From Bacillus sp. V59.32b (GTDB lineage: Bacteria > Bacillota > Bacilli > Bacillales > DSM-1321), in assembly GCF_003429085.1 (NCBI RefSeq), contig NZ_QVTC01000017.1:46338-110337 (forward strand): a stretch of DNA of 64,000 bases, read 5' to 3'. How positions within the stretch are numbered: position 1 is the stretch's first letter; each line of letters opens with the position of its first letter. The notes below the pieces were generated by a model. It was given only the letters and a program-made list of their open reading frames with translations, ran no database searches and was not told where the DNA came from. Of the stretch, positions 1 to 9,034 are shown in pieces. The position numbers and the translations under genes were made by a program.

Positions 1-108
1 TCCGGATGGCAGATGGATAGAAATATGGGAGAAGTGAAATATTTATCAAAAAATATTGAATATTCAGAATCCTATTCGTATAATATTATTATCATACCTA
101 ATCAGTAG
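1..108 (+). CDS. 3' end of a gene cut by the window edge (unknown)
   Basis: Frame 1 is open from the first base to a TAG at 106-108 and would give the last 35 residues of a protein. The peptide is rich in Ser, Tyr, Asn and Ile, and I do not recognise it. With the start outside the window it could be a real C-terminus or a chance open frame. Confidence 0.3.
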   Translation, partial: SGWQMDRNMGEVKYLSKNIEYSESYSYNIIIIPNQ

Positions 109-353
109 TTTAGATTAATGGATAGCAAAAGGACAAGTTACATATTATTGGTACATCCTTTAGAGACATTCTATTTATTTTACAAGCCAATAAAATATTT
201 AATTGAATGCTTTAAATACTTTAAGAATAACTACGACGACTCAAAATATAATAATTCAAACCGTATCAAGAGAATCTGTAATGGAAGAAGCAATCGCTCG
301 TTAGTTAACTGCCTGCTAGTTTCTAAACAGATTCTTTTTTTATAGAGTTATTT

Positions 354-367
354 TGAGAACGCTTACA
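354..367 (+). promoter_or_regulatory. cre-like catabolite control site
   Basis: TGAGAACGCTTACA fits the CcpA cre consensus (TGWAANCGNTNWCA) at all but one position and lies about 57 bases before the acyl-CoA ligase start. A TATAAT follows at 372-377. Carbon-catabolite control of a fatty-acid activation gene is sensible, but CcpA binding is inferred only from the match. Confidence 0.55.
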
Positions 368-423
368 AAATTATAATAAATTAATCCTAAAAAATAATAT
401 CGAAAGAAAGGGAGGGAAAAGTT

Positions 424-1953
424 GTGAATTTGTTTGAAGGATTAGAACGAAACGCACGAAATAATGGGGAAAAACCAGCAATTATTTTTAACGAAAGGGT
501 GCATACATATGCAGAGTTCAATGAGGAAACGAATTGGATTGCAAATGCCTTAATTAACTATGGAGTGAAAAAAGGTGACAAGATTGCCATCATGATGAAA
601 AATTCTAACCAATTCCCTTATGTTTATTATGGGATCTTGAAAGCTGGGGGGGTTGCGGTCCCAATTAACTTTCGGTTAACGGCTCATGAAGTAAGTTATA
701 TTTTAAATGATTCTGATACTACGATTGTATTTGCTGATGACGATCTTTCAGAGACGATTTATAAAGCATCTGAAGGAAACGAAAAGCTTCGATTGCAAAT
801 CATGATTGGTTCGGATAAAAAAGACCATCAATTACTATTATCTGAGTTTCGTAGTTCAATATCAGAAAACCCCGATATCGGTGTCTCAGAATCGGATGAT
901 GCTGAAATCCTTTATACATCCGGTACAACGGGCTTACCTAAAGGAGTAGTTCTTGATCATCATCGTATTCTCCACGTAGCTATCGGTACGATTATGACAA
1001 TGAAGATGGGCCATGAAGATCAATTGCTGCATATCGCTCCATTATTTCATTCAGCCCAACTAAATTTATTTATGGTCTCGGGTACTTTACTCGGTTGTAC
1101 ACAAGTGGTGCATCAAGAGTTTAACCCTGTACAAACCTTAAAAGATATTAACCACTATAAGATAAGCCTGTTTTTTGCTGTTCCGACGATGTATAACTTT
1201 TTGCTTCAGGTTCCTAATAAGAATCAGTATAATTTATCGAGTGTGAAGCGATGCGGATACGGAGCAGCCCCTATGCCTGTTGCCTTGTTAACGCAAGCAA
1301 TGGATCTGTTTGGGACCGATCAATTTTATAATATGTGCGGACTGACGGAAGGCGGTCCTGGAGGGGTCTTCTTAATGCCGGAAGATCATAAATCGAAGCT
1401 GGGAGCCAGCGGCAGGGCTTCCCATTTAACGGATGCAAGAGTAGTAAACGAAAATGGAGATGACGTGCAGCCAGGGGAGGTTGGCGAGTTTATTGTTCGT
1501 GGTGAAACCATCATGAAGGAATATTATAAAAAACCTGAAGAAACGAAAAAAGCCCTTAAAGACGGTTGGCTTTACACAGGTGACTTGGCCACGATCGATG
1601 AGGACAGATTTATTACGCTCGTGGACCGGAAAAAAGATATGATCATTTCTGGCGGGGAGAATGTTTACTCAACCGAAGTCGAACAGGTCCTTTATAAACA
1701 TCCGGATATTTTAGAAGTAGCCGTCATCGGAATTCCCCATGAGGTTTGGGGAGAGACAGTAGCAGCTGTCATCGTACCGAAACCAGGGAAACAGGTAAAT
1801 CTAGAAGAATTACAACAATTTTGCCGGCAAGAACTGGCCGGCTACAAAATTCCGAGAGTCTTCCATGAACAAGACCAACTACCCAGAAACGCATCTGGGA
1901 AAGTATTGAAGTATCAGTTGCGTGAGGGATATAAGGAAATACCTGCAAGGTAG
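424..1953 (+). CDS. AMP-forming acyl-CoA synthetase (fatty-acid-CoA ligase family)
   Basis: Predicted cytoplasmic enzyme of 509 residues that activates a carboxylic acid with ATP to an acyl-adenylate and transfers it to CoA. The ANL-superfamily signatures are in order: the P-loop-like motif YTSGTTGLPKG near residue 164, the YTGD motif near 385, the DRKKDMIISGGENVYSTEVE hinge region near 399, and the C-terminal catalytic lysine in the NASGKVLK motif near 493. Length is normal for the family. The start is a GTG preceded by a strong GGGAGG. It is a single-gene unit behind a cre-like site, followed by a hairpin at 2118-2163. Chain length of the substrate cannot be read from the sequence; medium- or long-chain fatty acids are most likely. 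Confidence 0.9.
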   Translation: MNLFEGLERNARNNGEKPAIIFNERVHTYAEFNEETNWIANALINYGVKKGDKIAIMMKNSNQFPYVYYGILKAGGVAVPINFRLTAHEVSYILNDSDTTIVFADDDLSETIYKASEGNEKLRLQIMIGSDKKDHQLLLSEFRSSISENPDIGVSESDDAEILYTSGTTGLPKGVVLDHHRILHVAIGTIMTMKMGHEDQLLHIAPLFHSAQLNLFMVSGTLLGCTQVVHQEFNPVQTLKDINHYKISLFFAVPTMYNFLLQVPNKNQYNLSSVKRCGYGAAPMPVALLTQAMDLFGTDQFYNMCGLTEGGPGGVFLMPEDHKSKLGASGRASHLTDARVVNENGDDVQPGEVGEFIVRGETIMKEYYKKPEETKKALKDGWLYTGDLATIDEDRFITLVDRKKDMIISGGENVYSTEVEQVLYKHPDILEVAVIGIPHEVWGETVAAVIVPKPGKQVNLEELQQFCRQELAGYKIPRVFHEQDQLPRNASGKVLKYQLREGYKEIPAR

Positions 1954-2117
1954 AAAAACAAGTGCTAGAAAAAACTCATTTAAAATGTTTATTGAGGGTT
2001 TGTTTTTTACGTGTATGGAGTCTGAGTCAAAAGACATAAAGGTAGTTATGAGTATTCACAGCTACGGTAACATGGTAGAGATCATAGCTTTGAGCCCGGT
2101 TTCGATTATTCATACAG

Positions 2118-2163
2118 AAAGAGCGGAGATTCTATATGTACAAGGATTTCCGCTCTCTTTTTG
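2118..2163 (+). terminator. rho-independent terminator
   Basis: Hairpin with stem AGAGCGGA/TCCGCTCT followed by a T-rich run; it would end the acyl-CoA ligase transcript. Confidence 0.6.
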
Positions 2164-2243
2164 ATTGTAATAATTCTTGTTAAATGACTAATATAGGGAA
2201 TTGGAGACAATAAATAAAAACAAGCCTAAATTTGGTTTGAATT

Positions 2244-2322
2244 CTAACTGTCACGCCACTCTCTACTCAGTGCACTTATAGATGTCTTCACGTTCTTTTT
2301 ATCTTGAATAATCGGATATTTA
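2244..2322 (-). pseudogene. 3' remnant of a second CysL-type LysR gene
   Basis: On the minus strand this stretch reads as about 25 residues ending at a TAG, including DKKNVKTSISALSREW. That closely matches the C-terminus of the intact LysR gene at 3083-3988 (DKKNVKTFISALNRKW). The nucleotide match covers 'cttcacgttctttttatctt', and the flanks diverge. It is a stump of a duplicated or replaced regulator gene; nothing upstream of it remains recognisable. Confidence 0.65.
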
Positions 2323-2411
2323 GAATATTATGGAATTATTCACTTTGAACTTGTTACAAAAAAAGTTAAAGCGTAATTTCATGATGTTCCATTGGAAATC
2401 ATTTACAAAAC

Positions 2412-2447
2412 TAGAGCCGGTCATCCTTGATGATCGGCTCTGCTTTT
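2412..2447. terminator. bidirectional-type hairpin terminator
   Basis: A 13-bp stem, AGAGCCGGTCATC against GATGATCGGCTCT with one G-U pair, lies just after the 3' end of the small minus-strand membrane-protein gene and is followed on the plus strand by GCTTTTA. Confidence 0.6.
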
Positions 2448-2473
2448 AAGTATAGTATTTTTTTCTTGCTACA

Positions 2474-2797
2474 TTATACCGCTTTTGGCATTTCTGAAAC
2501 AATTCCTTTGGTTGACAGTTCAGCTTGTGTCTGTTCATCTGCAGGTCTATATCCTTTTTCTAGCAAATCTTTAATAAAAATTTTATTATAGACAAAAGAA
2601 AAAATAATTCCTGGGATCCATGCTCCGAATCCTAAAGTAAGAGCTCCGATTACAGCTGCAGTAATAAACATAATGGCAGCCCACTTTAAATCTCCTCTAA
2701 TAAGAGCTGGAAAAAAACCGAAGAAAAAAGTGGTCCAACTGAACCCTACTTTTACTTCTTTTACTACACCTGCTTCGTTTTTTAATCTTGCTTTCAT
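2474..2797 (-). CDS. small membrane protein, DUF2628/HrgC-like
   Basis: A predicted protein of 107 residues. The start at 2797 is chosen because GGAGG stands at correct spacing before it; the open frame continues 34 codons further upstream without a ribosome site. The N-terminus is polar (MKARLKNEAGVVKEVKVGF) and is followed by aromatic-rich and hydrophobic stretches (TTFFFGFFPALIRGD, then a WAAIMFITAAVIGALTLGFG segment). This is the pattern of DUF2628/HrgC-like proteins of Firmicutes. It probably has two or three membrane helices, and its function is unknown. It stands alone between the LysR remnant and the intact LysR gene. Confidence 0.7.
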   Translation of the reverse strand: MKARLKNEAGVVKEVKVGFSWTTFFFGFFPALIRGDLKWAAIMFITAAVIGALTLGFGAWIPGIIFSFVYNKIFIKDLLEKGYRPADEQTQAELSTKGIVSEMPKAV

Positions 2798-3082
2798 TGT
2801 TCTAAAACCTCCATGATATATAAATAATAACCAGCTAATTATACTATAAAATATAAACACCGTCTTAAAATAATGATAATTATTCAAAAAATCAATCATT
2901 ATCTAGTAGTTTTTACTTAGGGAATTGATCCTGCATACATGTATAATTTGTTAACTACAAGTTCGTTTTTACTAATTAGAATCGATGGAAAGAGGCCGTT
3001 TCTATGATCCCGGCCGGAGTTAAATAATTCTCGTCTTTTTTGGTAAGAACGATGCTTACCATAGGATTTATAAAGGAGAAAA

Positions 3083-3988
3083 TTATTTATTATTTGTTAC
3101 TCTGTCAGGCCATTTTCTGTTCAATGCACTAATAAAAGTCTTCACGTTCTTTTTATCTTGCATAATCGGCGAATATACATAGGAAAGCGTTCTGTTAAAA
3201 GACTGATTTTTCAACGGAATTATAGAGAGATTCCCATGTTGTATGTCTCTTTCAATGACACTGCGCGAAAGGAGAGATAGCCCCATACCATTTATAATGG
3301 TTTCTTTAATTCCTTGATTGCTGCTTATGGTAAGAAATGATTTCACTTTCAAACCATTTGAACGAATGACGTGGTTAAGATATTCACGGGTACCTGATCC
3401 AACTTCTCTGGTTACCCATGCCTGATTCGTAAGGTCAGCAATCGTAACTTCATCTTTACAAGCAAGTTCATGATTGTTCGCGGAAACAATAAATAACTCA
3501 TCTTCCATAAAAGCGTGGACGGAAAGCTCCTTTTCATTTGTTTGACCTTCAATTAAGCCGATATCGACTTGATACAACCGGACGGCTTGAACGATTTCTT
3601 CTGTATTTCCAATCACAACTTGAAGCTCAAGTTCAGGATAATCTTTCTGAAGGTCGTAAAGTAAAGAAGGCAAGATATACTCGCCGATTGTAAAACTGGC
3701 GCCTATCTTTAATTCTCCTTTTATGGAGTTATGATGCTCGAGAATGTCTTGTCTAGTCTGTTCGTAAATCGTGATCATTTGTTTTGCACGATCGTATAAA
3801 ATCTCACCGGTGGGGGTGATTTTTAAGATTTTGGGAGAACGTACAAATAATTTAGTTTGGAATTCTTTTTCTAAATTTTTAATATGCAAACTTACACTCG
3901 GTTGGGACATGAGCAGAATTTCGGCTGTTTTTGTAAAGTTTTTCACTTCTGCCAAGGTCACAAATGTTTTTAACGCATCATAGTACAA
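3083..3988 (-). CDS. cysL: LysR-family regulator, CysL-like
   Basis: A 301-residue LysR-type transcription factor. The N-terminal winged helix-turn-helix covers about residues 1-60 (FTKTAEILLMSQPSVSLHIK) and is followed by the substrate-binding effector domain. It is transcribed divergently from cysJ-cysI with about 200 bp between. In B. subtilis CysL activates cysJI, so this position supports the same role: control of sulfite reductase and probably self-control. Divergence from the target operon is the classical LysR arrangement. The symbol rests on family resemblance plus context; a CysK-linked regulator of sulfur genes is the main alternative. Confidence 0.8.
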   Translation of the reverse strand: MYYDALKTFVTLAEVKNFTKTAEILLMSQPSVSLHIKNLEKEFQTKLFVRSPKILKITPTGEILYDRAKQMITIYEQTRQDILEHHNSIKGELKIGASFTIGEYILPSLLYDLQKDYPELELQVVIGNTEEIVQAVRLYQVDIGLIEGQTNEKELSVHAFMEDELFIVSANNHELACKDEVTIADLTNQAWVTREVGSGTREYLNHVIRSNGLKVKSFLTISSNQGIKETIINGMGLSLLSRSVIERDIQHGNLSIIPLKNQSFNRTLSYVYSPIMQDKKNVKTFISALNRKWPDRVTNNK

Positions 3989-4190
3989 AAGAATCCCGCC
4001 TTATTATTAGAAATCTTAATAGCTGTAATCATTTATATATATTTTACTAATGCTTAGTCTTCAGGTAAAGTTCTTATAGAAACTTTTTTAATCGCTTATA
4101 TCTTTAAAACCGACTTGATTTATAAGAATAATAGAGATATAACATAATTAATGAATGTAAAGTTTATAGTCCTTTGTGAGGTGGATATCG
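3989..4190. promoter_or_regulatory. divergent cysL / cysJ control region
   Basis: This AT-rich gap of about 200 bp separates two divergent genes. It contains several inverted short repeats (for example TTCTTATAGAA and TTATAAGAATAAT) of the sort LysR proteins bind. No single operator can be assigned by eye. Confidence 0.45.
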
Positions 4191-6011
4191 TTGCAACTTC
4201 AGGTAATGAACAGTCCGTTTAATCAGGAGCAGGCAGAGCTCCTAAACCGCCTTCTGCCATCTTTGACAGAATCACAAAAAGTCTGGCTGAGCGGTTATCT
4301 GGCAGCAAGCCAGACTGCTTCCGTTATCGGAACACCGGAAGCGCCAGTGGCGGAACTTCCTGTCGCAAGCGCCGGGCCAACAATCTCAAAAGAAGTGACC
4401 ATTCTTTACGGCTCACAGACAGGCAACTGCCAGGGGCTTGCGAAGAATGCAGGCAAGACGCTTGAGGGGCGCGGCTTTCAAGTAAACGTCTCGTCGATGA
4501 GTGATTTTAAGCCAAATAATTTGAAGAAAGTCCAAAATCTTCTTATTATTGTTAGCACACATGGAGAAGGAGACCCGCCCGATACCGCGCTGTCTTTCCA
4601 TGAATTTCTTCATGGCAGACGGGCACCAAAGCTCGATGATCTCCGTTTTTCTGTTTTGTCGCTTGGAGATAGCTCATATGAGTTTTTCTGTCAGACGGGA
4701 AAGGAATTCGATCAGCGGCTGGAAGAGCTCGGCGGCACACGGCTTTATCCGCGCTTTGACTGCGACCTGGACTATGATGAGCCTGCGGCCGAATGGCTTG
4801 AAGGGGTTCTTGGAGGCTTAGGTGAAGCTCAGGGTGGAAATGCAGCTCCAGCTTCGGTCTCAGCACCTCAAGCTGGTGAATCGGTGTATTCCAGAACAAA
4901 TCCGTTTAAAGCGGAAGTGCTTGAAAATATAGATTTAAACGGACGTGGCTCGAATAAGGAAACACGCCACCTCGAGCTATCGCTTGAAGGATCAGGGCTT
5001 ACTTTTGAACCGGGTGACAGCCTTGGCATTTATCCGGAAAATGATCCGGCTCTTGTAGATATGCTTCTTGAGGAAATGAAATGGGATCCGGAAGAAATTG
5101 TGACGATCAATAAACAGGGAGACGTTCGTCCGTTGAAAGAGGCGCTCACCTCTCATTTTGAAATTACCGTTTTAACAAAACCGCTTATTGAGAAGGCGGC
5201 ACAGCTTTCAGCGAATGAGGATTTACGGGAACTGTTATCACCAGGCAATGAAGAAATACTAAAAGCCTATCTTGATGGGCGCGATTTGCTTGATTTGGTC
5301 CGTGATTTCGGCCCTTGGGGTGTATCGGTGCAAGAGTTTATCTCTATTCTCCGGAAGATACCGGGCCGCCTTTATTCCATTGCAAGCAGCTTATCCGCCA
5401 ATCCGGATGAAGTCCATTTGACGATCGGCTCCGTCCGCTACAATACACACGGTCGCGACCGAAATGGTGTTTGCTCGATTTTATGTGCAGAACGCCTGCA
5501 ACCGGGGGATACGCTGCCGGTTTATATTCAAAATAACCAAAACTTTAAGCTGCCGCAGAATCCGGATACACCGATCATTATGGTCGGTCCGGGAACCGGG
5601 ATTGCGCCGTTCCGCTCGTTTATGCAGGAACGTGAAGAAGCCGGAGCGGAAGGGAAATCATGGCTCTTCTTCGGTGACCAGCATTTCGTAACGGATTTCC
5701 TTTACCAGACAGAATGGCAGAATTGGATTAAAGATGGCGTGCTGACGAAAATGGATGTTGCATTTTCCCGGGATACGCAGGAAAAAGTATATGTGCAGCA
5801 CCGCATGCTTGAACACAGCAAGGAATTGTTCGAGTGGCTTCAAGAAGGGGCGGCAGTATACATTTGCGGCGATGAGAAAAACATGGCGCACGACGTCCAT
5901 CACACACTGCTTGAAATAATCGAAAAAGAAGGCGGCTTAAGCCGTGAAAAAGCGGAAGAATATATCGCTGAAATGCAGCAGCAAAAACGCTACCAGCGCG
6001 ACGTATACTGA
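4191..6011 (+). CDS. cysJ: sulfite reductase (NADPH) flavoprotein alpha subunit
   Basis: A 606-residue flavoprotein that passes electrons from NADPH through FAD and FMN to the CysI hemoprotein, which reduces sulfite to sulfide in cysteine synthesis. An N-terminal helical segment precedes the flavodoxin domain (LYGSQTGNCQGLAKNAG near residue 71). Then come the FAD-binding region with RLYSIASS near 392 and the NADPH-binding GPGTGIAPFRSF near 465, ending in the typical aromatic C-terminus (RDVY). The TTG start at 4191 is chosen because GAGGTGG precedes it at normal spacing and the resulting N-terminus (MQLQVMNSPFNQEQ) matches Bacillus CysJ; a GTG at 4176 is the other option. cysI follows 27 bases later. 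Confidence 0.95.
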   Translation: MQLQVMNSPFNQEQAELLNRLLPSLTESQKVWLSGYLAASQTASVIGTPEAPVAELPVASAGPTISKEVTILYGSQTGNCQGLAKNAGKTLEGRGFQVNVSSMSDFKPNNLKKVQNLLIIVSTHGEGDPPDTALSFHEFLHGRRAPKLDDLRFSVLSLGDSSYEFFCQTGKEFDQRLEELGGTRLYPRFDCDLDYDEPAAEWLEGVLGGLGEAQGGNAAPASVSAPQAGESVYSRTNPFKAEVLENIDLNGRGSNKETRHLELSLEGSGLTFEPGDSLGIYPENDPALVDMLLEEMKWDPEEIVTINKQGDVRPLKEALTSHFEITVLTKPLIEKAAQLSANEDLRELLSPGNEEILKAYLDGRDLLDLVRDFGPWGVSVQEFISILRKIPGRLYSIASSLSANPDEVHLTIGSVRYNTHGRDRNGVCSILCAERLQPGDTLPVYIQNNQNFKLPQNPDTPIIMVGPGTGIAPFRSFMQEREEAGAEGKSWLFFGDQHFVTDFLYQTEWQNWIKDGVLTKMDVAFSRDTQEKVYVQHRMLEHSKELFEWLQEGAAVYICGDEKNMAHDVHHTLLEIIEKEGGLSREKAEEYIAEMQQQKRYQRDVY

Positions 6012-6038
6012 TTTTTGGATTGAAAGGAGTTTTTCAAC

Positions 6039-7757
6039 ATGGCGAACCCAATTTTAAAAGCGCCGGATGGCCCGCCCAGCGACGTTGAGCGTATTAAAGA
6101 AGAAAGTAACTATCTACGCGGCACACTGAAGGAAGTGATGCTGGAACCGATCAGCGCCGGTATTCCAGACGATGACAATCGCCTGATGAAGCATCACGGT
6201 AGCTACTTGCAGGATGACCGGGATCTCCGTAATGAGCGGCAAAAGCAAAAGCTTGAGCCTGCGTATCAGTTCATGTTGCGCGTCCGTATGCCGGGCGGTG
6301 TAGCAAAAGCTGATCAATGGCTTGTCATGGACGAACTGGCCGAAAAATACGGCAACGGAACCTTAAAACTGACTACACGAGAAACATTTCAAATGCATGG
6401 CATTTTAAAATGGAATATGAAAAAAACGATCCAGGAAATCCATTCGTCCATGTTGGATACGATTGCAGCGTGCGGAGATGTAAACAGGAACGTTATGTGC
6501 GCATCAAATCCTGATCAATCTGAAATTCATTCCGAAGTATATGAATGGTCGAAACAGTTGAGCGATTATTTATTGCCGCGTACAAGGGCATATCACGAAA
6601 TCTGGCTTGATGAGGAGAAAGTAGCCGGGACGCCGGAAGTGGAAGAAATCGAACCAATGTACGGACCGCTATACTTGCCGCGTAAATTTAAGATCGGGAT
6701 CGCCGTACCGCCATCGAACGACATTGATGTCTTTTCACAGGACCTAGGCTTCATCGCTGTAGTGGAAAATGACAGGCTTGTCGGCTTTAACGTTGCAATC
6801 GGCGGCGGCATGGGGATGACACATGGCGACAAATCAACATACCCGCAGCTTTCCAAAGTAATCGGCTTCTGTACGCCGGATCAGATTCTTGAACTGGCTG
6901 AAAAAGTCATAACCATCCAGCGAGACTACGGAAACCGTTCAGAACGGAAAAACGCGCGGTTTAAGTACACAGTCGACCGGTTAGGTTTGGACGTGGTCAA
7001 AGCTGAACTGGAAAACCGCCTTGGTTGGAGCCTGCAAGAGGCAAAGCCGTTCCATTTTGACAGCAATGGCGACCGTTATGGCTGGGTGAAGGGCATTCAA
7101 GGCAAATGGCATTTCACTCTGTTTGTCGAAGGAGGCCGCGTTGCTGACTTTGATGACTTCAAGCTGAAGACTGCTTTGCGCGAAATCGCCAAGATCCATT
7201 CTGGTGAGTTCCGCCTGACAGCGAACCAAAACCTGATCATCTCCAATGTACCGAGCCAGAAAAAGAAAAAGATCAGCGAATTGATCGAACAATACGGCCT
7301 GTCCGATGGCAAAAATGTTTCTGCGCTCCGCCGCAGCTCCATGTCATGCGTCGCACTTCCGACATGCGGACTGGCGATGGCCGAAGCAGAACGCTATCTG
7401 CCGGTGTTGATGGATAAGATTGAGGCGATTGTTGATGAAAGCGGCCTTCGAAATGACGAAATCACCATCCGCATGACTGGCTGCCCGAACGGCTGTGCAC
7501 GTCATGCACTCGGTGAGATTGGCTTTATCGGTAAAGCGCCTGGTAAATACAATATGTACCTAGGCGCAGCCTTTGACGGCAGCCGCCTAAACAAAATGTA
7601 CCGTGAAAACATCGGGGAAGAAGAAATTTTGAACGAACTGCGCGTACTTCTACCGCGCTACGCAAAAGAACGCCAGGAAGGCGAGCACTTCGGTGATTTT
7701 GTCATCCGGGCAGAGGTTGTCGAAGCGACAACGGACGGCACGAATTTTCATGATTGA
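6039..7757 (+). CDS. cysI: sulfite reductase hemoprotein beta subunit
   Basis: A 572-residue siroheme and [4Fe-4S] protein that carries out the six-electron reduction of sulfite to sulfide. The cofactor-binding cysteines are present in two clusters, CVALPTC near residues 436-442 and CPNGC near 481-485. The two ferredoxin-like nitrite/sulfite reductase half-domains surround them. It has a strong AAAGGAG site and follows cysJ directly, forming one operon that ends in a strong terminator at 7771. CysL from the divergent gene is the probable activator. Length and motifs are normal for the family. Confidence 0.96.
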   Translation: MANPILKAPDGPPSDVERIKEESNYLRGTLKEVMLEPISAGIPDDDNRLMKHHGSYLQDDRDLRNERQKQKLEPAYQFMLRVRMPGGVAKADQWLVMDELAEKYGNGTLKLTTRETFQMHGILKWNMKKTIQEIHSSMLDTIAACGDVNRNVMCASNPDQSEIHSEVYEWSKQLSDYLLPRTRAYHEIWLDEEKVAGTPEVEEIEPMYGPLYLPRKFKIGIAVPPSNDIDVFSQDLGFIAVVENDRLVGFNVAIGGGMGMTHGDKSTYPQLSKVIGFCTPDQILELAEKVITIQRDYGNRSERKNARFKYTVDRLGLDVVKAELENRLGWSLQEAKPFHFDSNGDRYGWVKGIQGKWHFTLFVEGGRVADFDDFKLKTALREIAKIHSGEFRLTANQNLIISNVPSQKKKKISELIEQYGLSDGKNVSALRRSSMSCVALPTCGLAMAEAERYLPVLMDKIEAIVDESGLRNDEITIRMTGCPNGCARHALGEIGFIGKAPGKYNMYLGAAFDGSRLNKMYRENIGEEEILNELRVLLPRYAKERQEGEHFGDFVIRAEVVEATTDGTNFHD

Positions 7758-7770
7758 TTGAGAAGCAACA

Positions 7771-7807
7771 GAGACAGGAACCTATTCCTGTCTCTTTTTA
7801 TTTTTTC
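7771..7807 (+). terminator. terminator of cysJI
   Basis: Stem GAGACAGGAA/TTCCTGTCTC with a short loop, followed by a long T-rich tract. Confidence 0.85.
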
Positions 7808-7980
7808 GTCTTAATGCAAGACACATTCCAGCTGATCTAACATATTGCGCATCGGAATAATAAAAGTGAACCATGGTTAAGAAAGAATCCGCAAATGTGG
7901 AAATACGATGCTATACTTCAATATTAAGCCAATACAATCGTATAAAGTGAATTTAAAGCTGGCACTGGAGGATAAAGAAA

Positions 7981-8014
7981 AGGCTTGTCCAGAATCTTCG
8001 AATGGACAAGCCTT
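7981..8014. repeat. long perfect hairpin
   Basis: Arms AGGCTTGTCCA and TGGACAAGCCT are separated by about 11 bases; it is a strong stem without a T run. It lies in a 770-base gap (7758-8524) that otherwise holds four short repeats and no supported gene. Confidence 0.6.
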
Positions 8015-8094
8015 AATATATACTGTGAAGCGTATCTATGAAGTTGATGTTGCATACTGGGTGGCTTCGTCATTTGTCCCTGATAATACCGGCC

Positions 8095-8228
8095 AGGCTC
8101 GATGATACAACCTTTGATTCAGGCTCACCGATACAACCTGCGATCTTAAGCTGGAATGGAAGCTCTAAATTGTAACGTGTTGGCTAGGCTCACCGATACA
8201 ACCTTCTTTTAGGCTCGATGATACAACC
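8095..8228 (+). repeat. four copies of an 18-bp repeat
   Basis: AGGCTCGATGATACAACC occurs at 8095-8112 and 8211-8228. A variant, AGGCTCACCGATACAACC, occurs at 8121-8138 and 8186-8203. The outer two copies are identical to each other and so are the inner two. Spacings are 26, 65 and 25 bases. No open frame runs through them in a convincing way. Confidence 0.85.
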
Positions 8229-8524
8229 CGCCTTACGACATGTAAAATATTTAACCTTGCTGTGCGGTTACACGGCGAGGTGTTTTGTTTATATTTGTAT
8301 ATTAACACTTAGAACGTGCGTTCGCAACAATAATATATTAAAAATATGGAAAACATTTCGACACTATTAGTCAAATATCGCTGCCTATCTGTGCCTTATC
8401 AAGTCCGTGGCGTGACGCTTAATGAAGTGAAGGAGCGTAATAGTCATTTAAAGTTATTTTTTTGCGTATAAACTAAATAATACGCAGATAATATAAACCC
8501 ATAAGTTAAAAAGGAGGGACGCTT

Positions 8525-8692
8525 ATGTCAACACCGAATAAAAAGAAGTCCGATTTCACACCTGAAATAAAAGGCGGACAAAAAGTAGTGAAGTCTGCAC
8601 CGGATCTGGCTGGATTGGACGACAGGACTACTTTGGATGAAAACAGGTCAGGCAAGGATTTAATGAATGGAACTCCTGGACATAACGAGTAA
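8525..8692 (+). CDS. small polar protein (55 aa), unknown
   Basis: A short gene supported by a very strong AAAGGAGGG site before the ATG and a terminator right after the stop. The product is polar and charged (starts MSTPNKKKSDFTPE, ends GTPGHNE), with no hydrophobic segment, and looks intrinsically disordered. Size and composition resemble the many small stress- or sporulation-expressed proteins of bacilli. I do not recognise the family. Another small polar protein ending in NE lies at 58273-58419, but the two are not clearly homologous. Confidence 0.65.
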   Translation: MSTPNKKKSDFTPEIKGGQKVVKSAPDLAGLDDRTTLDENRSGKDLMNGTPGHNE

Positions 8693-8701
8693 TAACCAAG
8701 G

Positions 8702-8734
8702 AACCGCTGAGATTAATCAGTGGTTTTTCTTTTC
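8702..8734 (+). terminator. rho-independent terminator
   Basis: Stem AACCGCTGA/TCAGTGGTT followed by TTTCTTTT, directly after the small gene. Confidence 0.75.
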
Positions 8735-9034
8735 ATTTAGGAATACAAATGGGACTCTCAAGGATGCAGAAACTTCAGTTACACCATCGAAAATAACGTT
8801 TGCAAAGTAGACGCAATTTTTCGGCTAAAAAACTTGTGCCATCTGGGCGCTATTCCGCTTTCTTTATAATACCAATGGCTTTAAACCTTCCCCGGCGTGG
8901 GCAATGCCACTATTTTCGATTTAGCCAGTTCTCTGCCTTATGACTAGACCGAGCGAAGGAATATAGCCACACGCTGATGCCAAGACACATGGGAGGATCC
9001 TTCAAAGCAGTAGAACATCTTGACCATAAAAAGT
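8735..9034. other. no feature recognised
   Basis: About 300 bases between the terminator and the 3' end of the YihY-type gene. I see no open frame with a ribosome site, RNA gene or clear repeat here. Confidence 0.5.

Noticed and set aside
118..345. Plus-strand open frame of 75 codons
   Set aside because: No ribosome site, AT-rich random-looking composition and no recognisable protein; it lies in the upstream region of the acyl-CoA ligase.
1922..2164. 80-codon frame overlapping the end of the acyl-CoA ligase
   Set aside because: It starts inside the ligase gene, has no ribosome site and runs through the terminator hairpin.
7908..8105. 65-codon frame over the long hairpin
   Set aside because: It encodes the hairpin arms and the first repeat copy; there is no ribosome site and no protein-like pattern.
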